From Ilyonectria destructans (Eukaryota > Ascomycota > Sordariomycetes > Hypocreales > Nectriaceae): DNA of 64,000 nucleotides. Under the pieces are notes generated by a model. That model was not told where the DNA came from. It did no database searches and saw only the letters and a list, made by a program, of their open reading frames with translations. The position numbers were made by a program, and so were the translations under genes. The stretch's first letter is position 1, and every line of letters starts with the position of its first letter. Below, one piece after another: positions 12,573 through 24,097 of the stretch. The stretch is taken from contig JAHEWK010000001.1 of the NCBI GenBank assembly GCA_020740775.1, positions 3,162,001 through 3,226,000 of the forward strand. The letters are read 5' to 3'.

Positions 12573-15500
12573 ATGACGTCGAGCAAGTCCTTCCGGGCGT
12601 CTCTCATGCCCTCGGTCCTCCGTTCCAACACCGATCCCGAGTCCTCGTCCACATCCTCCTCCTCGTCTTCCGCCGCTGCTACTGCCAGCAACAACAACGA
12701 ACCTCGCAAGAAACCGTGGCGCAAGTCCTCCACCATCGACCTCTCCCACATGCGAGACCCCGGATCCCGAGACGCGGCACAAGCCAGCGACAACGCCGCT
12801 CACACGCAGCACAACCACGCTGTAAGCGGTGCATCCAATACCACCAACACCGCCAACAACGCCAACACTACCACCACTGCCACAAGCGCTGCCGCTGGAC
12901 CCGAAAAGAGTGTGCCTCCTCAGCCGCGGTCTGCAGCGCCAAACCGAAAATCAAAGACCTGGAGCAATCGCCTGTCTTCGCTGCTTCCCTCACTCATGCT
13001 TCCCTCTACAGATTCCGTGCCTGCGGTTCCAAAGCAGCCTACCACTGCTCCTCCTCCTCCTCCTCCAGTGGCCGCTGCCGCGCAAACGCCCATCGCAACT
13101 CCGACGTCAGCGCCGGTTGACACTCCCGCCCTTACTAAATCTTCCACGCCTACCGATAACAGCCCTACGTCCTCCACCCCCAGCATCGTCGAGACGCCGA
13201 CTATCCGAATGACGGGCGACGACGATTACAGCCTGGGCTTTGTCCAGCCCACCAAGCAGTCGCCCCAGGGATCCCCGCCAACCCTGCCGATGTTCCCTGC
13301 CCAGGACAGCGACGCTCTGGACATTTGCCAGTCAGGCAATAATCCCCAAATCATGGCACCGATCCCCCCTTCTCCCGAGATGAGCCGCGTCGCTCCCAGC
13401 ATCCCCAGCGTTCCCACTATCGCACCTCCTGCAGTTCCACCTCCCGCTGTTCCAGCCGCCGGTGAGCAGTCCCCCGTAGAGCAGAACGCCGATTCGATCA
13501 AGGTCGGAAAGCTGCGCAAAGAGAAACCCGACACTCGGCGAAGAAGCAGCTCTCTCCAGCACCTCGCCGGCGAGATCCCTCCCATGCTCGGACTCAAGTC
13601 TCGAACGGACTCTCCCGCCCCCGAGCTGCGGGGCCGTCGAGCCTCGTCTGTTCAGCCTGCTTCAGCTCGCGGGAGCCCAAGCAGCTCTCGCGTGCCGTCC
13701 GCAAGCATCAATGTCCGGCCTGGCTCCTCAAAAGGCGCAGAGAGCCCTACCCGCGGCCGTCTCCGCCGGAGTTGGATGCCGGGTGGTCGGTCTCGCTCAA
13801 ACTCAGTGGATGTGTCTGCACAATCCGCAGCGAGTGCTTGGGTCTTGTCAGACGACACCCGAGCTGAATACAACGCCTCATTCCTAAAGAACGCGGAAAA
13901 GGTGCGTTTCGCCCTGCGTGAACCTTGCCGCAAAGCTAACTTGCCACCTTAGGTCCCAGAGCTTTGGAACGAGGGCGGCAATGTCTATGTTTTCCTGTAC
14001 CCCCGTATTAGCGGATGCGGGCCGTCCTTCAAAGTTCCCGAGTTCACCGTCAGCTCGTCGTACATCTTCAACGAGCTCATCCAGGCCGAATTTGATACCC
14101 CTACCAGTCGGGGTCGAGGACGCAGTTTTGGAGGCCGAGACAGTCTCAGTGTCGAAGATGCAACTCGTTTCATGTCCCCGCCCAGCTCCCCGCCTCCTAT
14201 TGACACTTCTGGCGAACTTCGATTATATTTGCCTTCGCCACCGCCATCAGGATCGACCCCGTTGGCAGCACCCGGCCAGGGCTCGCAACAAGAGCTGGAC
14301 AGGCTTGTCGCCATTCGAAACTTGTTTGCGTTCTTGACCGGCCAACCCCTCGTGGCCACCAAGACAAAATCTACCAACTTTCAGGCATTCCTCCAGATTG
14401 CCGGACTTTTGGAAGAGTTTGGTTTCACCAGCCTTGATGGAACCACGTTTGGCGATGCCGTCGACCTCAGTTTCGGTTTCTACATGGACCAGATGGGTCT
14501 TGCCGACTGCCGACACAGCCGAGAGAAAACCCTAGAGGCTTTGATTCTTGGTGAGCGAATGCGATCTATTGACCTATACAACGAGGCGTTTGCCCATGCC
14601 GCCGGCAAGTACGCGGCCATTATGGATCTGCGACTACCACTGTTCGAGCAGGTATCGCCTCAAACTCGACAAGGCCTTGAACGAGCCCACCTGGACCTCG
14701 TAAATCGGCAGCACAATGTCAATGTCCACTTGGAACAGTTCGAGTTCCCTGCGTTCTTCTCGGGTATCGCAAACTCAACTTCGACCGTCGAGTTGAAACA
14801 GGTCCGCTTCAAGGTGTGGAGGAATTCTTTCAACCGGATGCGACACTTTGTCCTTGGTTACTACAAATCGACCTTTGGCAACTGGCCACCCAAGGCCAGC
14901 AGCAAGAAGAACCCCTTCTCCGAGAGTGGTCTAAACAGATTGGTGCTCAAGGTTCTTTACTCGGACATGTGTGCGTTGTACGATCTTCTTGTCGACCGAA
15001 CCAACCGGACCTCCAGAGTGATGGACGAGGTTCCCACCCTCTCCGCCGCAGCGGATGAGATGACTTCATCAGCGCTCCGCAACATGCTGTCTGAATTCGA
15101 CCGTTCGAAGCCGCCTGTCCTCCCTCCTATCCCATATGACACTCCTAAGATTCCTTCTCCAGCCTCGGTCTTGGAGACCTACAACTCACTCTCCACGAAG
15201 AAGCAGATCAAGTTCGACAAGAACATCAAGGAACACGAGCTCAGCCTTATCTTAAACAAGGCGTACAACTACGACACGAATAGCATCCAGCTCCCCTTCC
15301 TAGAACAGTTTAAGGATTTCGAGCAGCGTGAGGCCAAGGGTAAGATGTCGCAAGACTTCGCCGATCAACGATACGGCTACTGGCTATTCCTGTACGCTGT
15401 GATTCAGTCGTTGCCTGTCCTCGTCGTTGACGCTCCCGGCATGTCTCACACCGAGGGTGTTGAATACTTCCTCTGCGAGCCACCGATGGGCAACCCCCCT

Positions 15501-16130
15501 TGGGTTGGGGATCGGCAGGTTCGAAAGATGTGGTACGAAGTAGCCGGAGGTGGTGGTCTCGTCGAGCTCTCTACCGATGCAGTTCTCTTCAGTGTCGAGG
15601 CGACTTACCATCGCAGCCACTGTTGGCTTTCTGCGAAGCAATGGGAAGGACACGAGGGTGACCTTATGCCCCCTCCTCCCCAACATGAACCCCCAATGTC
15701 GCCTTTGCATCCACCTCCCACCATCTTCCCCGGCGAGGAGGACTTCATGGGCAACAACCCCCCGATGGGAGGGCCAAACACGCCGTCACCACCCCTTGGT
15801 GTGCCGCAGGTTGCTTTGCGCCCCCGAACGCACTCTCCGGGTGGAACCCGCGCCAACCAGGCATGGCGATCGAGTATCGCGATGGGCCTGGAACCTGTAC
15901 CGCTCGCCCCGCCCAGTCCTTTTGGAGAACGGACCAGCTCCCTTGGAGGGCGCCCAACCAGCATGTATATGTCCGGCAGAAGCCAGTCGGTCGGCAACTT
16001 GGCCGTGATGGGCGGCGGCAGAGACCACTTGGATCCGGCACAAGACGCAAATTCTGGCGCGACATTTGACGACATCTTGGGTAACGAGAAGAAGAAACAG
16101 GAGCCAAAGAAGAAGGGAAGGTTCTTCTAA
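12573..16130 (+). CDS. Large fungal-specific protein, DUF8004-like
   Basis: Two exons (12573-13901, 13953-16130) encode 1168 aa. The 51-nt intron has GTGCGT and CTTAG ends. The first ~440 residues are disordered, rich in Ser, Pro, Thr and Ala with serine runs and basic clusters, suggesting phosphorylation. The folded part starts near residue 440 (PELWNEGGNVYVFLYP) and runs to about 950, including an IRNLFAFLTGQPL segment and a YHRSHCWL motif. From memory this matches the fungal family Pfam calls DUF8004, of unknown function; I cannot check it here. After that come a Pro-rich tail with repeated PPP/PP motifs and a Lys-rich end, KKKQEPKKKGRFF. There is no signal peptide or membrane span. Start choice: the first ATG of a long open frame with Ser-rich coding. 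Gene reality is near certain; function is unknown. Confidence 0.88.
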
Positions 16131-17467
16131 GTCTGTTGCATCTGCATGTAATCTTTTGGATCTCTAGAGGGCATTGGTCTACCTCTCGTGAACCCTTTAT
16201 TCAGCTGCCGGATGGATGTAGGCTGTCTCTTTTATCAGCACATTTCGTTGTCGTGTTTTCTTGGATTTTCTCGGGCTGTACTCTTTTTGGCATGGAAAGA
16301 CTGTCAAGTTTGCTATTTTCGGAGTTTTCTTGATGCATAAACATTTGGGATGAGGGCATCTGGGAGAGAAATTACAAAATCTAACGACCAAGCATGAAAA
16401 AATCTACACAGATGTAGGAGGACTATTAGAAGAGTTCGATAGACTAGTCCATATAATTCGGATGGACGAAGAATTTAATTTACTGAGCGTGTTGAGTCCG
16501 TTCAGTTTGGTGACAACGTGTGGTTTCTCGTTCAAAGTCTTCAGTTCGCGTATGTGTGTCTACATGTGTTTGGAGAATGCATCTCACCTCACCGATACGC
16601 ACTGGGCCTTGCCGAGGCTTTTGCCACGGGGGTTTCGCCCGCTGCTTATATCTGAGTCTATGCGGTAGTTCATTATGTGGAAGTCTTGTACCTCAGAACT
16701 GCAATATGGATGTGTGCGAGTCGTGATACTATGCTGCCAACCTGCGTGCGCTATAGCGTGCCTAGACTTTCCTTCATGAGGTTTTTGAACAGTTACACCT
16801 CATCGTCTTGTCATGGCTGGATTCTGTTTCTCACTTCTCTCTCGCATGCCCTTCCTTAGTCGCTCCTTGCGACTGAATAGCCTATTGGGCCTTGAGAACC
16901 CCGGAGTTGCCCTTGGTGTCTTGGCCTCCTACGGTCTGTTGCAGGAGTTTTGCTATTCGCACGCGCTGTTATATACTATACTTAATAAGGCTAACAATAA
17001 ACATAAAATAGACGTACATTTATCTTAATCTATAAATTTCTTTAGACTTCATCTATATTCTTCAAAAAGTACATACGATACTGTTTCTTTCCGGCCCAGT
17101 GCCAACAGTGGGATTATGTAATGTGTTACGTTTATGCAAGGATTTTGTATCCATGGTGTTCACATAAGTAATAATACTCCTGTCAAAATACCAAGCATAT
17201 TTTGCTTTTCTTTCGTCGACACTCATTAACCTCGAGTGTAATTAGGGAGGCCTGTAACCTATGTCCTAGTTTTAAAATCCCCCAACGTGGTGAATAACAA
17301 AAACTCCAATCATGCCCGCCATTCCCATCCCGTTTGGATATCAGCCGTAAGTCATAAAATAGTAGTTACATGAGTTCCCAAAATCCCAGGTCCAAAGGGA
17401 AGTCAGATCTTTATCCCTTCCTTATTTTCGTTCAATGTATGGTCTCATCCTCTCTCCCTCTCTCTCT
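16131..17467. other. Convergent intergenic region with an AT-rich patch
   Basis: This stretch lies between the 3' ends of the DUF8004-like gene (+) and the F-box gene (-). No coding sequence supported. Base composition drops from GC-rich to AT-rich at about 16960-17330, with TATATACTATACTTAATAA-like sequence. This may be terminator and 3' untranslated sequence of both genes or an eroded repeat. I found no inverted repeats or target-site duplications. Confidence 0.5.
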
Positions 17468-19952
17468 TTACAGAGTCAGTTTCGTCCAGCGACCGCGCTC
17501 TGTGTGCCACCATCTTTCCTTCTCCTTTCGATCCGCCATGAAACCGTCGCGAGTGTTCCACCGGCCGAGGCAACCCTCGCGGCCACCAGCGAGGCTCTCA
17601 CCGCCGTCACCTTCGAGATCCCGCACATCAATTAAGCCGCCCTTCTCGTCAGTGGATCCGACGTCCGGCAGGAGGTGGTACTTGATCTGACTACCAGACG
17701 TTCCGATGAAGCCTGCCATGGAGAAGGTCTCGGTCGTTGTGCCGTCCTCCTCAATTACATTAACGGTGAAGCGTGGCCGAGAGTGCGCCGCTTCGAGACG
17801 TGCCTGGGCGGCAAGGCGTGAGGCGTGCAGGTTGGTGGCGGGTGGATGGCGGCTGCTGCCGTTTGGTGACTGCGGAGACCGCGGCGACGGGAGCGACGTG
17901 TTGCTGGAGGACTTGAACAGATACCGCGTCGGTGAGATGGGGCTGGTGTTGGAACTGGAGTTGAGGCTGAAGCCTGGCATCTCAACAGGCGTCTCTGGGG
18001 TCCGAAATCGGTCCATGTGAAGGTCGATCCGCTCCACGGGGTAGCACAAATCCTGGAAGAGGCCGTCCGGGTCGTTGGGCACTCGCAACGTCCGTAGCGC
18101 CGGGAACCCTCCGGCGGCGATGCTCTGGGAGAGGATGTCGTCGGCGGCATTGACGGAGAGGGCGTGGGCGGTGATGTCCCAGTGCAGCTTCTTGAGGTTG
18201 CCGGAGGCCAGGTACGGCATCATCCAGAGCGTAAAGGAGTCCTCCTCGGGCATCACGGGAGAGAAGGCCTGGATGAGCGAGAGGGTGGTCAGGGAGCGCA
18301 GATTGGACAGGATACGGGCGAGGGCGGCCAAGGAAGTCAGCGGCGTGTGGCGGAGGTGCAGCTTGCGCAGTGAGACGCTGTTGGCGCGGGTGGCGAAGGC
18401 TGACAGGCCATTGGTGGTAATGCCAGTGATGCTGGAGAGCGTCAGGGTCTGGAGAGGCGGGAGGGCGAGGAGGTTGCTGTCGTTGAAGGCGTTGGCTGGG
18501 ATGTTGGAGAGGTGGAGGTGCTTCAGAGAGCGGAGGCACTTGAGCGTCGCGGTGAGAAGGGTCTCAGGCGCGAGAGTAGCTCCGGGGGAGCAGTGGATGG
18601 TGAGGGTTTCAAGACGTGACCAATTCCGGTGATGGTTTAGAAAGGTCGTCTCCTGAAACCGCATCAGCTCTCCCGGCATCACCAGGCCGAGTTGTTGGGT
18701 GCGAGAGTGAATTCGCTGGTGCTTCTGGTGCGGCGAGGCCTGGACCAGCCAGCTCATCTGCTTGAGGTTGCGCCGGGTCGACAGGGCATGGAAGATCTTC
18801 TTGAACGAGTGGTCGTAGGTGGTTGTCAGTCCCGTCAAGCTCTCCAGGTTGGGACAGGCCATGACGAGCGACGCAACGAGGTCGTCGTAGTCGGCGACAT
18901 TGCTCCCCTTGACGGGCGCCTCGGGCGCAGGCACCTTCAAGACACGCACAATGGCGGCGAGCTGGGGATTCGCACGCAATGAGCGCCGCAGCATCCTCAC
19001 TCGGGCGCCCTGATTCAGCTTGTACTTCTTCTTGTGCGCTGCCAAATCAGCCCCCACAAGCTGAATGTCATCGTATCTGGGCCGCGTTGTTAGCTCGACG
19101 CCACGAAACCGCCCGGCACGGCATCTTGGCCGCCCGAGTCACGGACGGGACGGAACTTACAGGGCGATACGAGCTGACTTGTAGCACTTTCGTGAGGCCA
19201 CGCTCACGTTGCACACGTCCCGCATCCAGCAGGTTGCACAGCTCTCGCTGCCGGGGGTGAGATGGAGATCCCGCAGCTTGCTCATGATGAGGCCCAAGAC
19301 CTCGACCGGCAGCGTCGCGAACATCTCGTTTGGCTGCCGGGCTGCGCGGGCAGGCGCCTGGCGTTTGATGGCCATGGGTCGCTGGTACATGTATTCGGGT
19401 CTCCATTGTGCGATGGACTCGGCAGTCTCAACACTCGTCCTGCTCCCCCACGAAGCTGACCGTCGACCGGCGCCCATGCTCGCTCTCGTCCCCATGCTCA
19501 TGCCCTCGCTGGCGTACATGCTCGACATGGTTGCCGTCGAGCCATTGGAAAGCTTGCGTGGTCGGTTCAGCTTCGCCGCTGGCAACGAGTCGGTTGTTTT
19601 GGTCGGGTCCGCAGCAGGCGTCTCCAGGCCGGGATAGATGGAATAAGTCGAGAACGACGAGCGAGGTACATTTTGCTGGGCGGTTGTGGTGTCGGTCTTT
19701 GACAGGAAACCACCGACAGAGTCCTCGCGTACTGGATACAGATCCGTCACTGGTCCGAAGGATGATGGATGCATGGGTTGGACGGTGACTGTAGGTCCCT
19801 TCATCGTCGACTCGATTTTCTTCGATTCGGCCCTGCGTGGGATATCTTCCACCTGCGGTGGTGTGGGCTCCGAAGGTAACACTGCTGCTGATGAGAGTGC
19901 ACCGTGGGCAGAAGCTCGTCTCCTCGATCTCAACTTGTTAGGCCCTGGACGT
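17468..19952 (-). CDS. F-box and leucine-rich-repeat protein (main part)
   Basis: Exons 19952-19161 and 19076-17468 are joined by an intron with GTAAGT and CCCAG ends. A disordered Ser/Thr-rich region is followed by an F-box (NEMFATLPVEVLGLIMSKL) just before the intron. After it come leucine-rich repeats of the LxxLxL type over roughly 250 residues, then a low-complexity Ser/Pro region and a short conserved-looking tail. F-box proteins bind Skp1 in SCF ubiquitin ligases, and the repeats usually choose the substrate. The first in-frame ATG in this exon is at 19804 (750 aa). The frame stays open above it to 19952, where a TTTAG acceptor fits the donor at 20855 in phase, so the protein probably begins at 21040 (861 aa; see separate entry). 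Substrate unknown. Confidence 0.8.
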
Positions 19953-20855
19953 CTAAATCGGTGACGATCACAACGGTCAGCTAAGGGAAGTGGATAGGTT
20001 TTTTGCGTCTGGAAGCAAGCAAAAATAAAATAAAAATTAAGAAAAGCCTGGGGAACAACGGTGCAAGTATAATAATAATTAAAGTGCCGACGAGGTGCAC
20101 GAAACAGCTCTCAAGGCGTCAGGCTAGGCACACTCGGCTTCGAGTCACTCCGTCTAGAACCCTTCTGACGTATTCGTTGGACAAAGGGCTGATCTCTTGG
20201 CGTCTCGTAGCGCGAGGCTGCCAGGCGCCTTGAGTGCGCCACCAGGGGAAATAGTGGGCGGGTAATCAAACCAATGCAGCTCGTCGTGGGCCAAAGGTCC
20301 AAAAAGGGCGCCACGGAACTGGCTCAAGCTTCTTGTTGGCTAGTCTGTGGAGGGATGTTGATGGGTTTTTGCGGGAGCTGAGGCTGAGACATTGGGGGAG
20401 GGAGAAAGCGAGACGCCGCTGTTTCTAGTGGCGTGGTCTACTGTGAGGCAGACAGCACACTTTCTCGGTGCTCGGCAGTGACGGGCAGGGAGTGAGGGAG
20501 AGAGTGAGGGAGGGAGGTTTTGTCAAGGGTGTGTGTTATGCAGCACAATGGTGCTCTGTATTGGTTTGTATCTGTTGAGGAAAGGGGAGGAGGGCAAGGG
20601 CGAGCAGAGGGAACAGCCAGCGAGGGGACGAGGGATAATAACAACAAGGAGATGGTGGTTCATTCGAGATGGATCCCTTCCTAGCATTGACTTCGTTCAT
20701 GGGATGGGATGTGCAGAGGGAGATGGACGGTGGGGAGGGTCTTAGCCGGAGCCAAGCAGGCGGGATGGATGGACCCGTCCCTTAGATCACCAGTATTAAG
20801 ACACCGGAAACGGAGACGAAAAAAAGACACGGAGGGAAAAAAACGGAAGACTTAC

Positions 20856-21040
20856 GCAAGTTCAGTGGCGTGCCGGCTTCCCTTCCCCGACAAGGGGTCC
20901 TCGTCAATCATGGTGACGGCCCAGACATGGCGACGAAAGGCTCCGGCGCGCTTGTCGTCAATAGCCGTCATCGAGCTGCGGCCCGGCGAGAAGAAGCGTT
21001 TGAAGTCGGAGCCATGGTGGTTGTGGTCAACCTCAAACAT
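20856..21040 (-). CDS. Probable first coding exon of the F-box/LRR gene
   Basis: An ATG at 21040 with A at -3 opens 61 codons plus two bases, then a strong donor (GTAAGT) at 20855. The matching acceptor (ATTTAG) is at 19953, and the phase fits exactly, adding codon 62 (Ala) and continuing RPGPNKLRSRRR into the next exon. The implied intron is 903 nt, long for this genome. The exon encodes a charged segment (MFEVDHNHHGSDFKRFF...) with no known domain. Alternative: the F-box protein starts at 19804 and this is leader sequence or a separate short gene. RNA reads across 19953-20855 would settle it. Confidence 0.5.
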
Positions 21041-24000
21041 GCTGGAGGCGGTGATGGTGGTGGTGACGGGCTATAATGAAACAATTATTGGAGGGAGGCG
21101 TTCAGAGGGCGTTTCCACGTCGTTGTCCACGAGGCGAAGAGTGCGAAAAATGCAATACAATCCCCGAAAAGGTCAGCTAAAACACCATCCAATCGTTTCT
21201 ACTAGAGAATGATCCCTTGTTCCCTTGTTGGAGAACCAGTCGACCCTCGACCGACCGACTAACCCCTGTGGTTGACCGTCAGCTTGGGTGCGGAGCGGAC
21301 GCGGCTCGTCAGGTAAATTCGGTGGAGGTGGAGCGAGGTGGACGCGCGGTGGACCGGGTGCGATGTCTTTAGACGGGTGCGTCGGCGAAATATCCAATAT
21401 CCAATGTTGAATATACGGCGTGCGTACGGGCAAGATCGACGATACGAGCGTCGCCGTGGATGTCCCAACTACCGGGCCGGGGGGATCGAGTTGGTGGGTT
21501 GGATGTCCTAGGCTAGACAAGAAGGGATAGACAGGGACAAGCTGCGTGCGGGTTTGACTTGTATGTTGAGAAGGGGAAGAAATAAAAGAAGAAAGCAAAG
21601 AAGAAAGAAAAGCGAACCGGTGAACCACCAGGACGGCCGGTCCCAATCTCTTTTGCAGCACAGCAATCAATGACACGCCTCTGCTTCAATTTAGATCCAG
21701 TGGCGCTGGAAGCGTGTCAGACATGCACTGGCGACAGCAGTCCCAAGAAGCCGCAGGGGGGAGCTTCTGCGATGGGGATTCTCTGATGGACCTCTGTTGA
21801 GGGCTTCTTCTTTCCTGTCGGTCTGGTTCCCGTTTTCGTCCTGGATCCTCCTCCGTAGGGCATAAGGCGAGCTCGACTGCGCTCTTCTCTGCGACGGAAT
21901 CCAGGTGGCTACAGGCTTAAGTATGTCGGATCATGCATCAATGGAACGGGCTCCGACAAAAAAGCCCCTCCCATAAGCCCCCCTAAGCGATGGCCATTGC
22001 GAATGTGTAATTAGCCAGCCCAGTGCATCCAAGCAAAGAAACACACTGCCAGGCCGCCTGACCCTCGGCCCTCGTTTCTAAATCCTCCCCCGAATCCTCT
22101 GTCGAGGCGGAGCCGGCGGGCCAATGAGGCTCCGCCGCGGGGCCAAGAGACATGTCGCGGTTCCCTGCTCGGTGGTGTTTGGACTGGGTCCGACGGACGA
22201 CGTACTGTACACAGCCGGCACAGAGTGCGCGGCGTGTTGGCCATGGGATGAGATGTGTTGGATGTGCGGGAACGGCATGGGCGGGAACGGCATGGGTGGG
22301 AACGACGGACAGGCTCGACACGCAGAGCCCTAGTCCGTACAGGCCACTCCATCGAGATGGCTGCGTTTCGTCGTGACCGTTCGCACCAATCCATCGCAGT
22401 TGTTCTCGCCGCGAAGGGCCTCTCAAGCGCCAGCTGTCCAGCGTCGGATCGGGACCATGACAGACATCATGGCAGATGCTGAATGGTTGGCGTTCGCTGT
22501 ACAAGAGGACCGGTACTTCGTACACACCGACACCAATAACCACGGCAATTAGTAGCCCGTGGGTTCAAAAATAGCAAGTCGTCAGAACCCTCCGCATGCC
22601 GCCAAGCCAAGCCATGCCAAGGTTGCTTGCGTGCCTCGCGCCAGGGGTGCCATCAGACCCTCAGCGGAAATCGTTCTAATGGACTGGCTCGTCCACTTCC
22701 TGAAGTGCCGGGGCGTGGATCCAGCGGAAGGATTTTGGGGCGGCGCCGCAGCGGCTAGGATCCATCTTGAACACCTGTTCGCCCAAGCCATCCGCCTTCC
22801 TTGACCTTGACCTCGGCGAGGAACCAGTCTTGATTCTTGTTGAGAATTGTTCATCTCTTCTTCATCTCGACGTCCCGACTCTGCGGCGCCTAGTCGTCGA
22901 GCCATCCCTTCCCTCGGAGATCCACGCCGTACTCTCGATGCAGCATCCCGTATCCATGTCCTTCACCGTGCGACTCTACCCCTCCACACGTCCTTTCCCC
23001 CAGGTCCCCCCCTGTCTCCCGATTGTTGACTTTGCAGAGATCGGAGCAGGGGATCGTCAGTTCCTCCGAAGCCTTTCCCTATCCTGACACGCCCGGAGGA
23101 GAAACCAGGACACATCCACAGGCCATTCAGTGCTTCATCCTGACCGACAGAGCAGTTGCCAAGCAAAGGCGCCACCGAGATTCCCCACGTCTCCATGAAA
23201 GCTCCGGGGTCCTAGACAGTGGTGGACACGGCCGCGTACCCAATAATCAATCGCCCCCGCCTAATGTGCCCTCATGTGAATGTCGTACTTATTATCGTCC
23301 CCAGGGCAGCTTCTGGGGGAGTCATGAACTATTCACCCCTCAATCCTTGAGCTGCCACTTCGTGCCTCAGTTAGGCCGGGGTATGCCCCCAACCGCCCGG
23401 CGCCGTTGAACTCACCTACGAGTCGGCGCCGTCTTAAACAATATCCTCATCGTCAGCATTACTTTCGGAGTATCCGGTTTCAAGGTTCACCTCGTGGCAC
23501 CAGGCGACACGCAGCATGGTTTCCCCGGCCATGCATCTACCACAACCCAGTCTCTCCCTCAATGGTGGTTTCTAGCCTCTCACTGTTCGTGCATAATTTG
23601 CCTAATACCACCGTTATTATATATAAACAAATGAATGATAAACGAGCCAAGCACAGGTTTGCCCTGACGACGTCGTATACTCAAGTTGTTTACGTAGGTA
23701 ATTTCTTGCCATGCGCCGGTGCCCAACCCATCGCAGCCGTGCCTCTACTTTCGGGATTTGACTCCCCTTTTCTGGTTACTCGTCTGCGCTATGTTTAGCA
23801 GCAACAGGGCTGGCAGTTACGCTCCCCGGTGAACGTTCATGAAACTCCAGTGAATAGTGCTGTGCAGTCGTCAGATGGGAGACAGTTTTTAGTTTCAGGT
23901 GCCGGATCCAGCCCTGGCCATGTATTCATCGTATTTGTCAACCCGATATTCGAAACAGATTTGGGTCTTCTTTACCACCTAAACTCTGCAGAAAAGTCAT

Positions 24001-24097
24001 TACTCTCTGCAACCATTCCGGTGCCTTCTTCCGATGCGTCCCCCATCAGGGTTGTCTTGACGCCCACGAATGACGATGATTCGGCGACCGCAGCACT
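21041..24097. other. 3-kb gene-free region
   Basis: No supported gene. It lies between the presumed 5' end of the F-box gene and the 3' end of the SNF2 gene. Frames up to 186 codons exist but overlap on both strands and have no domain. Visible features are a purine-rich tract near 21570-21615 and a 15-bp direct repeat at 22266-22295. The left part should contain the F-box gene promoter. Confidence 0.5.
22266..22306. repeat. 15-bp tandem repeat, two copies plus a partial third
   Basis: GCGGGAACGGCATGG occurs at 22266-22280 and 22281-22295. A degenerate third copy follows. No associated gene. Confidence 0.8.

Noticed and set aside
14247..14516. Minus-strand frames under the DUF8004-like gene
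   Set aside because: Shadows of the plus-strand coding region, which is continuous and conserved-looking.
16960..17330. AT-rich patch considered as an eroded transposon or RIP island
   Set aside because: Only about 370 bp, no terminal repeats, no target duplication and no transposase fragment. 3' untranslated sequence explains it equally well.
18075..18632. 185-codon open frames on both strands inside the F-box gene
   Set aside because: They are shadows of the leucine-rich-repeat coding frame on the minus strand.
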